Shown: positions 15,300 through 23,726, counted from the first letter of the stretch. The stretch: 43,423 nucleotides of DNA from JAZRWQ01 sp045541395 (GCA_045541395.1 JAZQIZ010000035.1:1-43423), one strand, 5' to 3'. Numbers and translations: made by a program. The notes: generated by a model from the letters alone, not told the origin.

Positions 15300-15500
15300 A
15301 TGAAAAAACGTATAGAGCACCCTTTCTTTCGAGACAAGTTTTATGCTCTCCTTTGTACCTGTACGTTCATTTTAGCACCGCTGATTTTTTTGTCTACACA
15401 CTTTATTAACATTTGGGGTGGGAAAACCACACTTTTTATGTTTTTGGTGTGGGAAAAGGTGTGGTTTTTGCCGAAAAAAGTTCTTTGGAGAGAGCAATAA
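15300..15500 (+). CDS. Possible small membrane leader protein, 66 aa
   Basis: From ATG 15300 the frame encodes a basic N-terminus, one hydrophobic segment (about residues 12-32) and a basic, Trp-rich end. The stop overlaps the regulator start as TAATG (15498-15502), the arrangement expected for translational coupling. Against it, GGAAGG is only 2 bases from the ATG, the other in-frame starts at 15279 (TTG) and 15285 (ATG) have no ribosome-binding site, and the 3' half overlaps strong inverted repeats. It may be a regulatory leader ORF or chance. Confidence 0.3.
   Translation: MKKRIEHPFFRDKFYALLCTCTFILAPLIFLSTHFINIWGGKTTLFMFLVWEKVWFLPKKVLWREQ
15423..15469 (+). promoter_or_regulatory. Mutually exclusive hairpins before the regulator, attenuator-like
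   Basis: CCACAC (15427-15432) can pair with GTGTGG at 15447-15452, or, as the 10-mer AAAACCACAC (15423-15432), with GTGTGGTTTT at 15459-15468. The longer hairpin is followed by another T and lies 31 bases upstream of the regulator ATG. Two competing folds of this kind suggest an attenuator or a translation-sensitive switch. Confidence 0.4.
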
Positions 15501-16555
15501 TGAAAAAACCTTTATTATACCTTCTGCTAATAATTATGACTGTCACAGCCTTTACCGGCTGTGCAGGTGACGTTACGTCAAAAACTGCCAGTATTTCGGT
15601 TATTTACGGAATAACAGCAGCAATTTCTCTAATAATACTTATAACCTACTGTGCTTTTATAAAACAGATCCACCCCTGGTATCTGCTTCTGCTTATTTCG
15701 GTTTTCGTGGTTAATACAGGATATTTCTGTCTTTCAACCTCAAGCGGCCTGCAGGAAGCTCTGTTTGCAAATCGGATATCTTACTTAGGCTCGGTGTTCT
15801 TACCCTACTCTATGCTTATGATAACAGCCGAGACTTCAAAACTGAAACCGAAAAAATGGGTAAAAATTTCTTTGTTTATTCTTGCTATAGTGATGCTCTT
15901 ACTGGCAGCATCCCCAGGGTATTGCGAGCTGTATTACAAGGAGGTATCCTTTAAGGTCGTTGAAGGGGCATCTACCTTAGTTAAAGTGTACGGCCCTTTA
16001 CATATACTTTATATGGTTTATTTGTTGGCTTATTTTTTAAGCACCTTTGCTTTGACCTTATACGCACAGATCAAAAAGCTCCTTGATTCCGTAATAGAGG
16101 CAATTATGCTGGTTGGAGCGCTGTTTATCAATATTGGCTTATGGGGTTTGGAACAATTTATTGATATGGACTTTGAGGTACTCTCGGTTTCTTACATAAT
16201 AAGCGAACTGTTTTTGCTTGGGCTTCACGTTATTGCCAATGAATACAGGAGGCTTAAGGATGAATCTGCCGACGCAAAAAATCAGGATGACCCCGCCCGG
16301 ACCATTGACGTTAATCAATATGATTTCTTCTTAGATGGCATAAAACATCTTACAGCAACCGAAAACAAAATTTTCACCTTATATACCGAAGGAAAAAATA
16401 CTGCTTTCGTGCTTCAATCCTTGAATATTAAAGAGAACACTCTGAAGTTTCATAATAAAAATATCTATTCCAAACTTGGTGTTTCCTCCAGAAAAGAGCT
16501 TTTGGAAATACATAAAATTTTGCAAAGCACAAATTTAAAGACCTCACATAAGTGA
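15500..16555 (+). CDS. Membrane-bound 7TM sensor fused to a LuxR-type DNA-binding domain
   Basis: This 351-aa protein has an N-terminal signal or membrane segment with a possible lipobox (FTGC, Cys at about 20), then about seven further hydrophobic helices to residue 250, resembling the 7TM input module of some histidine kinases. After a polar linker (about 250-275) the C-terminal 65 residues form a LuxR/GerE helix-turn-helix (LTATENKIFTLYTEGK to SRKELLEIHK). No kinase domain or phosphorylation site is visible, so this is a one-component regulator that senses at the membrane and binds DNA directly. The start at 15500 is chosen for GGAGAGAG upstream. It is divergent from the surface-protein operon, its likely target. 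Confidence 0.85.
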   Translation: MKKPLLYLLLIIMTVTAFTGCAGDVTSKTASISVIYGITAAISLIILITYCAFIKQIHPWYLLLLISVFVVNTGYFCLSTSSGLQEALFANRISYLGSVFLPYSMLMITAETSKLKPKKWVKISLFILAIVMLLLAASPGYCELYYKEVSFKVVEGASTLVKVYGPLHILYMVYLLAYFLSTFALTLYAQIKKLLDSVIEAIMLVGALFINIGLWGLEQFIDMDFEVLSVSYIISELFLLGLHVIANEYRRLKDESADAKNQDDPARTIDVNQYDFFLDGIKHLTATENKIFTLYTEGKNTAFVLQSLNIKENTLKFHNKNIYSKLGVSSRKELLEIHKILQSTNLKTSHK

Positions 16556-16561
16556 GGTCTT
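16538..16561. terminator. Hairpin shared by two convergent, overlapping genes
   Basis: A perfect 10-bp stem (16538-16547 with 16552-16561) with loop ATAA contains the stop codons of both genes: TGA at 16553-16555 on + and at 16544-16546 on -. The genes overlap by 12 bases. The A/T-rich flanks make it a plausible bidirectional terminator embedded in coding sequence. Confidence 0.6.
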
Positions 16562-17302
16562 ATGTTTTTCAGGAGGTACTCCGAAATGGCTTTTATATTT
16601 ACGGGAGAAATTAGAGTAATCGGCAAAACCGCAAAAGGCTGCAGCCTGAGAGGCGGTGTAGCCCTGAGTTAAAAATTCTTTTGATTTTTCAAGACGTAGC
16701 CTTGTTAAATATTCGCGGGGGGATATACGGTATTTCTCTTTAAATACCTGACAAAGATAGTGGCGGTCGATATGCAGTGACGAAGCAATATTTTCAATAC
16801 TTATTTTTTTCATATAGTTCAATTCAAAATAAGTTTTTGTATAGGAGGCATACCCCACCCTGCCCTGATCGACATTCTGAGACAGAAGCCACAGGAGTTC
16901 AAATACAAGGGAATAGATATAACCGTCACGGTTTGCGTTATCGCCAAAATACTTTAATCCTTCAAATATTTTTCTTACCGGGGCTTTTTCAATTACGTGG
17001 CTTTGCAAAAAAGGTACCTCCTCGCTACAAGAAAAAGCAAGCCAGCTATATTCCCAAGGCTCGTGTTTATCGGCAGTATATTTAGTTACCTCTCCCGGGT
17101 GGATAATAAATATATCCCCCTCGTTTACGATCTTTTTACCTTTTTCCCACTCAATAACGCCCTTGCCTTTTAGAACGTAATGAATTAAATAGCAAGTACG
17201 CACCGCAGGGCCGAAAAAATGGCGCTTTGAACATTTTTCATAGCCGTAAAACAAAGGGGTTATTTTTCGGTACAGGGAGTTTGTCATATAATACTCATAC
17301 AT
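16544..17302 (-). CDS. AraC-family regulator, probably of the GH4 gene
   Basis: This 252-aa protein has an N-terminal AraC-type cupin (about residues 25-100, with the VLKGKGVIEW and IIHPGEVTKY strands) and a C-terminal double helix-turn-helix (about 155-250) with the signature around FADYSNFSRKYKSHFG. The sensing domain resembles those of regulators that respond to alpha-galactosides or other plant sugars. The divergent GH4 gene starts 112 bases away, a standard regulator-target layout. GGAGGTGTG precedes its start on the minus strand. Its 3' end overlaps the 7TM-LuxR gene. Confidence 0.92.
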   Translation of the reverse strand: MYEYYMTNSLYRKITPLFYGYEKCSKRHFFGPAVRTCYLIHYVLKGKGVIEWEKGKKIVNEGDIFIIHPGEVTKYTADKHEPWEYSWLAFSCSEEVPFLQSHVIEKAPVRKIFEGLKYFGDNANRDGYIYSLVFELLWLLSQNVDQGRVGYASYTKTYFELNYMKKISIENIASSLHIDRHYLCQVFKEKYRISPREYLTRLRLEKSKEFLTQGYTASQAAAFCGFADYSNFSRKYKSHFGVPPEKHKTSLM

Positions 17303-17414
17303 TTTTCACACCTCCGATTATCTTCCATTTTACCATAATTCAATACCTTAAAACAATAGCAATGACAGTAATTTTCATTTATATTAAAGATACCAATATA
17401 CGGAGGTAATAAAA

Positions 17415-18740
17415 ATGCTTAAAATTACTTTTATGGGCGCAGGCAGCACCATATTTGCAAGAAACGTATTGGGTGACGTTATGTGTACCCCTTCATTGAG
17501 AGAATGCGAGATAGCTCTGTACGATATTGATGCGCAGCGCTTAAAGGAAAGCCAGCTTATTATTGAGACCCTTAACCATAATATAAACGAAAACAAGGCT
17601 GTTATAAAAGGCTATGTTGGTGTAGAAAACCGCAAGGAAGCCTTAAGGGGAGCAACCTTTGTTGTAAACGCGATCCAGGTTGGCCTTTACGAGCCTTGTA
17701 CAGTCATAGACTTTGAAGTGCCTAAAAAATACGGTCTTCGCCAGACTATTGCCGATACCTTAGGCATAGGCGGCATTATGCGCGCTTTGCGCACCATTCC
17801 CGTTTTAGAGGATTTTGCCCGTGATATGGAAGAGGTTTGCCCCAACGCCCTTTTCCTTAACTATACAAACCCCATGGCTATGCTTACGGGCTATATGTTA
17901 AGATACACCGGCATTGACACTATAGGCCTTTGCCACAGTGTTCAGGTTTGCTCCGACGGACTGCTTACCTCACTTGACATGAAAGATAAGATCGAAGGCC
18001 GCAAGGAACTTATTGCAGGTATTAACCATATGGGTTGGCTTCTTGAAATACAGGATAAATACGGCAACGACCTTTACCCTGAAATAAGGAAAAGAGCCGC
18101 AGAAAAGAACGCTAAAGAAATACATACGGATATGGTACGCTTTGACTATATTAAAAACTTTGGCTATTACTGTACCGAATCCAGTGAACACAACGCAGAA
18201 TACAATAACTTTTATATTAAGGATAAATATCCTGAACTTATTGAGAAATTAAATATTCCTTTGGACGAATATCCCCGCCGCTGTATAAATCAGATAGCAG
18301 AATGGAAAGAACTTAGCCAAAAGCTTCTTTCCGATAAGACCATGACCCATACACGCAGTAAGGAATATGCCTCCAGAATTATGCACGCAGTGTATGAAAA
18401 CGATACCTATAAAATAGGCGGCAACGTACTGAATACCGGTCATATTATAGAAAACTTCCCGGAAGAGGCCTGTGTTGAAGTACCCTGTCTTGTTGACGGC
18501 AAGGGCATTCATCCCACCTACGTAGGACAGCTTCCCCTTTCTCTTGCGGCAATGAATATGACAAATATCAACACCCAGCTTTTAACCATAGAGGCCGCAC
18601 GTACAAAGAAGCGCGAGGATATTTACAAGGCCGTATTCTTAGAGCCCCACACCTCCTCCGAGCTTTCCATAGACGATATGAAAAAGCTTACAGACGAGCT
18701 TATTGAAGCTCATGGCGAATATATGGCAATGTATAAATAA
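17415..18740 (+). CDS. melA: GH4 family alpha-galactosidase (MelA-like)
   Basis: This 441-aa cytoplasmic enzyme uses NAD+ and a divalent metal (usually Mn2+) in the unusual GH4 redox-elimination mechanism. The Rossmann loop is GAGSTIF (residues 8-14). The metal ligands are predicted to be Cys173 in CHSVQ and His205 in INHMGW. The CHSV signature is that of the alpha-glucosidase/alpha-galactosidase branch rather than the 6-phospho-glycosidases, and the overall sequence reads like E. coli MelA. Substrates would be melibiose or raffinose-type sugars taken up by a transporter not in the window. CGGAGG precedes the ATG; the divergent AraC regulator is the probable activator. Confidence 0.9.
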   Translation: MLKITFMGAGSTIFARNVLGDVMCTPSLRECEIALYDIDAQRLKESQLIIETLNHNINENKAVIKGYVGVENRKEALRGATFVVNAIQVGLYEPCTVIDFEVPKKYGLRQTIADTLGIGGIMRALRTIPVLEDFARDMEEVCPNALFLNYTNPMAMLTGYMLRYTGIDTIGLCHSVQVCSDGLLTSLDMKDKIEGRKELIAGINHMGWLLEIQDKYGNDLYPEIRKRAAEKNAKEIHTDMVRFDYIKNFGYYCTESSEHNAEYNNFYIKDKYPELIEKLNIPLDEYPRRCINQIAEWKELSQKLLSDKTMTHTRSKEYASRIMHAVYENDTYKIGGNVLNTGHIIENFPEEACVEVPCLVDGKGIHPTYVGQLPLSLAAMNMTNINTQLLTIEAARTKKREDIYKAVFLEPHTSSELSIDDMKKLTDELIEAHGEYMAMYK

Positions 18741-18742
18741 TT

Positions 18743-18779
18743 ATTATCCGACTCTTAATAAGGGTCGGATAATTTTTTT
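18743..18779 (+). terminator. Terminator of the GH4 gene
   Basis: ATTATCCGAC (18743-18752) pairs with GTCGGATAAT (18764-18773) and is followed directly by a run of T. Confidence 0.85.
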
Positions 18780-18780
18780 A

Positions 18781-18809
18781 TTGTTAAAACATAAATTTTA
18801 TGATATACT
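18781..18809 (+). promoter_or_regulatory. Sigma-A promoter for the ACT/UPF0210 operon
   Basis: TTGTTA (18781-18786), a 17-base spacer and TATACT (18804-18809) lie 33 bases before the first start codon. Confidence 0.7.
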
Positions 18810-18841
18810 TAAAAAAATAATCTCAACGGAGGTATTTTTCT

Positions 18842-19111
18842 ATGAGAGCGGTTATTTCTGTTATAGGCAAGGATATGGTTGGCATACTTGCCAAAGTAAG
18901 TGATAAATGTGCCAAATGCGGAATGAATATTACCGATGTTACACAGTCTATACTGCAGGACATGTTTGTAATGATAATGATAGTTGAATTTACAAGCACC
19001 TCGGTTCCCTTTGCGCAGTTTGCCGAAGAAATGAGCAGTATGGGTAAGGAATGCGGTCTTGATATTCACGTAATGCACGAGGATATTTTTAATTCTATGC
19101 ATCGCATATAA
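18842..19111 (+). CDS. ACT-domain protein, UPF0237 family
   Basis: This 89-aa protein is a single ACT domain, the small ligand-binding fold found in amino-acid regulated proteins. The start MRAVISVIGKDMVGILAKVS matches the first strand and helix of the family, where the Gly-x-x-G-I region binds the ligand. Stand-alone UPF0237 proteins are nearly always encoded just upstream of a UPF0210 protein, as here (12 bases apart). It probably senses an amino acid or derivative and regulates or assists its partner. CGGAGG precedes the start. Confidence 0.93.
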   Translation: MRAVISVIGKDMVGILAKVSDKCAKCGMNITDVTQSILQDMFVMIMIVEFTSTSVPFAQFAEEMSSMGKECGLDIHVMHEDIFNSMHRI

Positions 19112-19123
19112 GGAAGATAGAAT

Positions 19124-20482
19124 ATGATAAACTCCAAAGATATACTTGAAACCTTGAAAATGATAGAGGAAGAGCATCTTGACGTGCGCACCATTACAAT
19201 GGGTATTTCTCTTCTGGACTGTATTGATCCTAATATTGATATGGCCTGCGCTAAGATCTACGATAAGATCTGCCGTTACGCTCAGAACCTTGTTAAAACA
19301 GGTGAGGATATTGCCTCTGAATACGGTGTACCTATTGTAAACAAGCGCATTTCGGTTACACCTATTGCAATGATCGCAGCAGCATGCCCCCATCAAAGCC
19401 CTGTAAAATTTGCCCTTACCTTAGAAAAAGCGGCGCAGAACGTTGGGGTAAACTTTATTGGCGGATATTCTGCCCTTGTACATAAAGGCTTTGGCCCCGG
19501 GGATCTTGCGCTTATTAACAGTATTCCCGAAGCTTTAAGCGAAACCGAGCATATTTGCTCCTCTGTAAATATAGGCTCCACAAAAACAGGCCTTAATATG
19601 GACGCCGTAAAGATGATGGGACAGGTTATAAAGCAGTCTGCCGTTCTTACTGCTGACAAAGACTGTATTGGTGCAGCAAAGCTTGTGGTATTTTGCAATG
19701 CCCCTGAGGATAACCCATTTATGGCCGGTGCGTTCCACGGTGCGGGCGAACCCGACTCAGTAATAAACGTTGGTGTTTCAGGCCCCGGTGTTGTTTGCGC
19801 GGCTATAAAGAAGGCAGGTAGCTGTGATGTTACCGGCCTTGCTGAAACCATTAAGAAAACTGCTTTTAAAATTACCCGCGTAGGCCAGCTTGTAGCAATG
19901 GAGGCCTCCCGCAGACTTTCAGTACCTTACGGTATAGTGGATCTTTCACTGGCGCCCACACCTGCCGTTGGTGACTCGGTTGCAAGAATTTTGGAAGAAA
20001 TGGGCCTTGAACAGTGCGGAGCCCCCGGCACAACCGCCTGCCTTGCAATGCTTAACGATGCGGTCAAGAAGGGCGGGGTTATGGCATCATCCCACGTTGG
20101 CGGCCTTTCCGGCGCATTTATTCCCGTTAGCGAAGATGAGGGAATGATTGCGGCTGCAAGGAGCGGTTCGCTTACCATAGAAAAATTAGAGGCCATGACG
20201 GCAGTTTGCTCTGTTGGTCTTGATATGATAGTAATTCCCGGCGACACAAGCCCCGAAACCATTTCCGGCATAATCGCCGATGAAGCGGCCATTGGTATGG
20301 TCAACTCCAAAACCACCGCCGTACGCCTTATTCCTGCCATAGGGAAAGGCGTTGGAGAAGAATTATCATTTGGCGGCTTACTTGGCAGCGGACCTGTTAT
20401 GCCTGTAAATACCGCCTCACCCGCAAAATTCATTGACCGTGGCGGAAGACTTCCTGCGCCTATGCAGAGCCTTAAAAACTAA
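19124..20482 (+). CDS. UPF0210 (DUF711, PFL-fold) family protein
   Basis: This 452-aa cytoplasmic protein matches the UPF0210 family throughout, including the N-terminal VDVRTITMGISLLDC-type region and the Gly-rich GGLSGAFIPVSEDEGM segment. Structures of this family show a barrel related to glycyl radical enzymes, hence the database label PFL family, but there is no glycyl radical motif (RVSGY/F) at the C-terminus, so it is not radical-based. The biochemical role is unknown; the constant pairing with the ACT protein suggests an amino-acid related function. GGAAG precedes the start. A terminator follows the stop closely, then an MFS gene. Confidence 0.92.
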   Translation: MINSKDILETLKMIEEEHLDVRTITMGISLLDCIDPNIDMACAKIYDKICRYAQNLVKTGEDIASEYGVPIVNKRISVTPIAMIAAACPHQSPVKFALTLEKAAQNVGVNFIGGYSALVHKGFGPGDLALINSIPEALSETEHICSSVNIGSTKTGLNMDAVKMMGQVIKQSAVLTADKDCIGAAKLVVFCNAPEDNPFMAGAFHGAGEPDSVINVGVSGPGVVCAAIKKAGSCDVTGLAETIKKTAFKITRVGQLVAMEASRRLSVPYGIVDLSLAPTPAVGDSVARILEEMGLEQCGAPGTTACLAMLNDAVKKGGVMASSHVGGLSGAFIPVSEDEGMIAAARSGSLTIEKLEAMTAVCSVGLDMIVIPGDTSPETISGIIADEAAIGMVNSKTTAVRLIPAIGKGVGEELSFGGLLGSGPVMPVNTASPAKFIDRGGRLPAPMQSLKN

Positions 20483-20488
20483 AACAAG

Positions 20489-20515
20489 AAGTCCGTTTTT
20501 TAACGGACTTTTTTC
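20489..20515 (+). terminator. Terminator just before the MFS ribosome-binding site
   Basis: AAGTCCGTT (20489-20497) pairs with AACGGACTT (20502-20510), with a TTTT loop and a T-run after. CAGGAG, the ribosome-binding site of the MFS gene, begins directly after the T-run, 11 bases before its ATG. No promoter fits between terminator and gene, so the MFS gene must rely on readthrough of this hairpin. Confidence 0.75.
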
Positions 20516-20525
20516 AGGAGAAAAT

Positions 20526-21698
20526 ATGAATTATAAAAGAACCATACACACCTGCTTTTTAAGCTACGTGGTACAGGCAATAATAATTAATTTTACGCCT
20601 CTTTTGTTTGTTAATTTCAACAGGGTGTTTAATATCCCCTTCTCAAAAATAACCCTGCTTATTACATTGGTGTTCCTTTTGCAGCTGTTGGTTGACATTG
20701 TTTCGGTTAAAATTGCCGCAAAGGTAGGTTACCGTTTTTGCGCCGTTGCAGCCAACGTCACTTCTCTTCTTGGCCTTGTTTTAATGGCTACCCTACCATT
20801 TGTTATGGACCCATATACCGGGCTTATTATTGCAGTTGCAATATATTCGGTTGGCGGCGGGCTGTTGGAGGTTGTTATAAGCCCTATTGTCGAGGCTTGC
20901 CCTACCGATAATAAATCCAAGGTAATGAGCCTTTTACATTCATTTTATTCCTGGGGCGCCGCAGGGGTTATTTTGATCTCAACATTGTTCTTTGCTCTTT
21001 TCGGAGTTGAAAACTGGCCGATTCTTTCTTTGATATGGGCAATAGTTCCTCTTATTGCTTCCATTCTGTTTTTAAAAGTTCCGATTGTAATGCTTGAAGA
21101 AGACACTCAAAGGGATTCTTCTGTGATACAGCTTATAAAAAAGCCCTTATTCTGGCTGTTATTTTTGCTTATGATAGCTTCCGGAGCCTGCGAACAGGCG
21201 GTTGCCCAATGGGCTTCTACCCTTACAGAGCAGGGGCTTGGAGTATCCAAAACCGTTGGTGATATTGCGGGACCTGCAATGTTTGCCGTATGTATGGCTG
21301 TTTCCCGCACCTTTTACGGTAAAAAAGGCGAAAAGATAGACCTTAAAAGCTTTATGGTGTTTTCAGGACTTTTATCTATTCTGTCTTATTTGCTTATTTC
21401 CCTTTCACCCATCCCTCTTATAAGTCTTATAGGCTGTGCCCTATGCGGCCTTGCCGTCGGAATTATGTGGCCGGGCACACTGAGTATTGCTTCAGGTAAA
21501 TTAAAGGGCACAGGCGCAATGTTTGCTCTTCTTGCGGTTGCAGGAGATATTGGCTGTACCGGTGGGCCAACCTTTACAGGCTTTGTTTCAACCGCCCTTG
21601 GCGACAATTTAAAAACCGGAATATTGGTGTCAATTATTTTTCCCGTAATACTTGTTTTAGGAATACTTTATTTAAAGAAGAAAAAAAATAACAGCTGA
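20526..21698 (+). CDS. MFS transporter
   Basis: This 390-aa membrane protein has about twelve hydrophobic helices in two halves separated by a charged loop around residues 185-205. The sequence resembles the fucose/sugar-permease or YbjJ-like branch of the major facilitator superfamily (GGGLLEVVISPIVEACP in the first half; CGLAVGIMWPGTLSIASG in the second). The substrate is not predictable. The start at 20526 follows CAGGAG; an in-frame start at 20433 lies inside the UPF0210 gene. It may be the uptake or export partner of the ACT/UPF0210 pair. Confidence 0.9.
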   Translation: MNYKRTIHTCFLSYVVQAIIINFTPLLFVNFNRVFNIPFSKITLLITLVFLLQLLVDIVSVKIAAKVGYRFCAVAANVTSLLGLVLMATLPFVMDPYTGLIIAVAIYSVGGGLLEVVISPIVEACPTDNKSKVMSLLHSFYSWGAAGVILISTLFFALFGVENWPILSLIWAIVPLIASILFLKVPIVMLEEDTQRDSSVIQLIKKPLFWLLFLLMIASGACEQAVAQWASTLTEQGLGVSKTVGDIAGPAMFAVCMAVSRTFYGKKGEKIDLKSFMVFSGLLSILSYLLISLSPIPLISLIGCALCGLAVGIMWPGTLSIASGKLKGTGAMFALLAVAGDIGCTGGPTFTGFVSTALGDNLKTGILVSIIFPVILVLGILYLKKKKNNS

Positions 21699-21716
21699 CC
21701 GCAGTCAGCTGTTATT
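21687..21716. terminator. Bidirectional terminator between convergent genes
   Basis: A perfect 13-bp stem (21687-21699 with 21704-21716) with loop CGCA contains the MFS stop (21696-21698) and touches the ATP-grasp stop (21716-21718). It is flanked by A-runs and T-runs and serves both genes. Confidence 0.85.
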
Positions 21717-22738
21717 TATTTTATTTCGGGCATTAATTTTCTGTATACGGGCATAAGGCCTATTTTATCGGGAGTTTGCTCCGGAAGCTGCCAGAAATCA
21801 TAACCGGGGTAGTTATTGCCTTCAACAATACAGGGGCCGTTTTCGGCAATTGCAACGTCCCATCCTGCAAAGCGGATCTGGGGAACGACCTTTGCGGCTT
21901 CAAGGCACATTTCAATAGCTTCGTTAATAAAGGGGAGCTTATAGCCTTCAAATACTACACCTGTCCAAGGGTGCTTATCAAGCACTTCAAGGCGGCTTGT
22001 ATGGGCAACGCCTGTAAGACAGCTGTTTTCCCTGTCAACCATTACGCACATACCGCCGTTTTCAAGGTTATCTACAAACCTGCCTCCGTCACCCATTTTG
22101 AGGGTACAGTAAATGCAATGGGCCTGACCGTCATTATCAACAAGGGTAACTATACGCAGAGTATTAATAGCCAATGGATACAGCACGTTAATATCGGGGT
22201 GCTGTTTTATAGCCTCTTCAAAAAGGCCGAAATCCTTTTCGGGATTGGAGATATACTCTAAAAGCGCTTCCATTGATTCAAAATCCGCAACCTTCAGTTT
22301 TTCAATACCTCTGCCGCTTACACCGTTATTGGGCTTAGCAAAAAATATTTCTTTATCTTTGCAAAACTCAGTAAGAGACTCTAAATTCAGTTCATCTCTT
22401 ATCAGAATGTCGCGGTGCATAAATTTTTCAAAACGCTTGGAGAATTTATCCTTATCGTCAAACATATAATCGCAATCGTCACGGTTAAGAACCGAAATGA
22501 TCTTCTTATTGCGCATACGGGTAACGTAGGTATCCCTCTGTTTTGCATTCATATTATAAAAAGCAAAAATAGAATAATCATAATAGCCGGCGCCATAACG
22601 GATAGCACACCAGATAATATCGAAGAACATAAAAAATTTGGATTTGCCGCACCTTTCCTTGCACTGATCAAGAACGTCATTCATTTTCTTAAAACGTGCG
22701 CCGCAAAGCACCTTGAAAAGATATTTTATTTTATTCAT
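21716..22738 (-). CDS. ATP-grasp enzyme, sugar-transfer-associated type
   Basis: This 340-aa protein matches the ATP-grasp family often found in polysaccharide or cell-surface loci. An N-terminal helical region (to about 110) is followed by the ATP-grasp fold: a substrate/nucleotide loop NNGVSGRGIEKL (about residues 150-161), the TLRIVTL strand, and the metal-binding C-terminal part GWDVAIAENGPCIVEGNNYPG (about 292-313), with Asp and Glu/Asn ligands. It should couple ATP hydrolysis to formation of an amide or ester bond through an acyl phosphate; the acceptor is unknown. It abuts the DnaC-like gene with no gap and is probably cotranscribed with it. Confidence 0.85.
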   Translation of the reverse strand: MNKIKYLFKVLCGARFKKMNDVLDQCKERCGKSKFFMFFDIIWCAIRYGAGYYDYSIFAFYNMNAKQRDTYVTRMRNKKIISVLNRDDCDYMFDDKDKFSKRFEKFMHRDILIRDELNLESLTEFCKDKEIFFAKPNNGVSGRGIEKLKVADFESMEALLEYISNPEKDFGLFEEAIKQHPDINVLYPLAINTLRIVTLVDNDGQAHCIYCTLKMGDGGRFVDNLENGGMCVMVDRENSCLTGVAHTSRLEVLDKHPWTGVVFEGYKLPFINEAIEMCLEAAKVVPQIRFAGWDVAIAENGPCIVEGNNYPGYDFWQLPEQTPDKIGLMPVYRKLMPEIK

Positions 22739-23725
22739 TTATTTATCCTTCTTTCTGCGTCCGTTTTTAGCGGTGCGTATATCAGTGCCTACAAAAGGAA
22801 CTGTCACAAACTCGCCGGAAAGGCGGGAAACTACGCTCTGGGGATAGTAGGTGCCCAGGGTTTCCCCGTTAATATTAGAGCTCACTATCATAGGCAGCTT
22901 TGAATTAATACGGTTATTAAGCAAGGTATAAATTACGGAAATGGAATACTGGGTAATGAACTCAGTGCCCAGATCGTCTATAATAAGCAGATCACACTCC
23001 GAATACCTGTCAAGGCTTTGGGGTGCATCATTTTTGCCGAATTTATAACTTTCAAAAGCATCGATTATATTCTGTGCGGAATCGTAAACTACCGAATAGC
23101 CTTTTGCAATGACCTCTCCCGCAATACAAGAGGAAAGGAAAGTCTTCCCCAGGCCGGTAGGGCCTGTGAAAAATAAATTTTTAGAGGCTACAGAAAAAGT
23201 ATCTGCATAATTCCTGCAAAAATCCAAAACCTGAGACATTCTCTGTCTTGGAGATCTGCTGCCGCCCTCTGCTTCATCGCTGTAATATTCAAGCCTGAAA
23301 TTCTTAAAGCATTCTGAACCCAGCAAAGAAGAAAGATTTGAATTTTTAGCAGAGAGCCTATTAAGCTCCTTCAAATAACAGGAGCACATCTGCCCTTTGT
23401 AAAAACCCTCGTCGGAACATTTTTTACATTCATATTTTAAGTCAAGATAATCAATGGGGAAACCTGCATTTACAAGCAATTCAGCTCTGGCGGCACGAAG
23501 ATCCACCGAAATGCTTCTGATTTCGGATTTTTTCGTTGCCTTGCCGGAAAATGCCGCATTTATAACCTCTGCATATCTTTTTCTGGAAAGCTCGTCAATT
23601 TCACGGATACGGGGAACCTTCTTATAAACCTCGCTTCTGCGATTATATAAAGACTGTTCCGCATAATCCCTTCTTTGGCGCATTATTTCATTTACAGCGT
23701 CAATTACGCTTCTTTCATAAGCCAT
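22739..23725 (-). CDS. DnaC/DnaI-like helicase-loader ATPase
   Basis: This 328-aa protein has an N-terminal helical and zinc-binding part (Cys100, Cys103, Cys114, Cys116) and an AAA+ ATPase core: Walker A GPTGLGKT (residues 188-195), Walker B LLIIDD (Asp250, Asp251), sensor I around IVSSN. This is the organisation of the DnaI/DnaC loaders that open and place the replicative helicase on DNA. It lies 1 base after the DnaD-domain gene, so the pair resembles the DnaB/DnaD-DnaI loading system of Firmicutes. The start is supported by the GGAGG-like end of the upstream gene. Confidence 0.92.
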   Translation of the reverse strand: MAYERSVIDAVNEIMRQRRDYAEQSLYNRRSEVYKKVPRIREIDELSRKRYAEVINAAFSGKATKKSEIRSISVDLRAARAELLVNAGFPIDYLDLKYECKKCSDEGFYKGQMCSCYLKELNRLSAKNSNLSSLLGSECFKNFRLEYYSDEAEGGSRSPRQRMSQVLDFCRNYADTFSVASKNLFFTGPTGLGKTFLSSCIAGEVIAKGYSVVYDSAQNIIDAFESYKFGKNDAPQSLDRYSECDLLIIDDLGTEFITQYSISVIYTLLNNRINSKLPMIVSSNINGETLGTYYPQSVVSRLSGEFVTVPFVGTDIRTAKNGRRKKDK

Positions 23726-23726
23726 T

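Noticed and set aside
18809..19396. 195-aa reading frame on the minus strand
   Set aside because: It is antisense to the ACT and UPF0210 genes and reads as low-quality Cys/His/Tyr-rich sequence, typical of a shadow frame.
19124..20482. UPF0210 protein as a second glycyl radical enzyme
   Set aside because: The family is distantly related in fold, but the C-terminal glycyl radical motif and the thiyl Cys motif are absent.
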